From: Bacillota bacterium
Lineage (GTDB): Bacteria; Bacillota; Sulfobacillia; Thermaerobacterales; RSA17
Assembly (NCBI GenBank): GCA_017577485.1
Contig: PKRI01000033.1
Location: 1-24,685, forward strand
Direction of reading: 5' to 3'
DNA: 24,685 bases
The notes under the pieces were generated by a model, which was given only the letters and a program-made list of their open reading frames with translations, made no database searches and was not told where the DNA came from. Of the stretch, positions 24,261 through 24,685 are shown piece after piece. The translations under genes were made by a program, and so were the position numbers. Position 1 is the first letter of the stretch, and each line of letters starts with the position of its first letter.

Positions 24261-24685
24261 CTACCACGCCGCCACGTGCCCGTCGGTGCGCGGCTCCGTG
24301 GCCCCCACCAGGACGCCGGTATCCAGCCGGCAGATGATCTGGCCCCGGCCGAAAGCGGTGGAGTCTGCGGCCACCTGCACGTCGTGGCCCCGTTCCAGCA
24401 GGCCCTGGGCCACGTGGTGCGGGACGCCGTGCTCCACCTCCACCCGCCGGCCCTCCACCCAGCGCCAGCGGGGCGCATCCAGGGCGGCCTGGGGATTGAG
24501 GCCGAAGTCCACCAGGTTCATGACCACCTGCAGGTGGCCCTGGGGCTGCATGAAGCCGCCCATGACGCCGAAGGGCCCGATGGGCCGGTCGCCCCTGGTG
24601 AGGAAACCGGGGATGATGGTGTGATAGGGCCGCTTGCCCGGCTCCAGCCGGTTGTCGTGGTTGGTGTCGAGGCTGAAGTTGTGGC
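24261..24685 (-). CDS. ggt: Gamma-glutamyltransferase family protein, C-terminal part (cut by window edge)
   Basis: 140 C-terminal residues are visible, with no start inside the window. Conserved small-subunit blocks: GKRPYHTIIPGF, FGVMGGFMQPQGH, NLVDFGLNPQAALDAPRW. The PYHT motif, where classical GGT has PLSS, points to the YwrD/acylase-like branch. The catalytic Thr lies outside the window. It is followed after one base by the RimJ-type GNAT, so the two form an operon. It is clearly a different subfamily from the GGT-like gene at 1186-2826. Confidence 0.9.
   Translation of the reverse strand, partial: HNFSLDTNHDNRLEPGKRPYHTIIPGFLTRGDRPIGPFGVMGGFMQPQGHLQVVMNLVDFGLNPQAALDAPRWRWVEGRRVEVEHGVPHHVAQGLLERGHDVQVAADSTAFGRGQIICRLDTGVLVGATEPRTDGHVAAW

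Noticed and set aside
1..24685. CRISPR arrays, tRNA or rRNA genes, complete insertion sequences
   Set aside because: No regularly spaced repeats, no cloverleaf with a CCA-type 3' end, no rRNA-like blocks and no transposase with paired terminal repeats were seen.

Overview
The window is a very GC-rich (about 70% by eye) bacterial chromosome segment with densely packed genes, frequent GTG/TTG starts, strong AGGAGG-type ribosome sites and 1-4 base gene overlaps. Together with the PucR-type regulator and lipoprotein binding proteins, this suggests a high-GC Firmicutes-like or related Gram-positive organism (Thermaerobacter/Symbiobacterium-like). The lineage is an inference and is not proven here.

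Region by region. 1-150 is the tail of an unidentified frame with unusually AT-rich codon endings. 377-844 is mscL. From 11934 down to 1186 runs operon 1 on the minus strand: a good sigma-A-like promoter with a candidate operator, a structured leader of about 265 nt, then GNAT-c, GNAT-b, agmatinase, GNAT-a, gabT1, potA, potB1, potC1, potD1 and a GGT-fold hydrolase. A GC-rich terminator hairpin (11975-12011) separates it from operon 2 (17602 to 12041, minus strand): gabT2, an FAD amine oxidase of the DAO/PuuB type, potB2, potC2, potD2. Upstream is a PucR-family regulator (17758-19044, minus strand), divergent from operon 3 (19316-23598, plus strand): a class III aminotransferase, a CoA-acylating (methyl)malonate-semialdehyde dehydrogenase and a succinate-semialdehyde dehydrogenase. 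A large hairpin ends operon 3. Convergent to it are a RimJ/RimL-type GNAT and the C-terminal part of a second GGT that runs off the window.

Together the genes describe uptake and breakdown of polyamines/agmatine. Two permease/binding-protein sets share one ATPase. Agmatinase makes putrescine, the oxidase and GabT enzymes deaminate it, and GabD feeds succinate. The third aminotransferase plus the CoA-acylating dehydrogenase could consume beta-alanine from the aminopropyl arm of spermidine.

The most interesting point is what is unusual. No gamma-glutamylation enzymes (PuuA, PuuD) are visible. Instead, operon 1 has three colinear paralogous GNATs with a conserved C-terminal extension, and a GGT-fold hydrolase that has kept its catalytic Thr but lost the residues that bind the gamma-glutamyl group. 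One hypothesis is an acyl-protected (rather than gamma-glutamyl-protected) polyamine degradation route.
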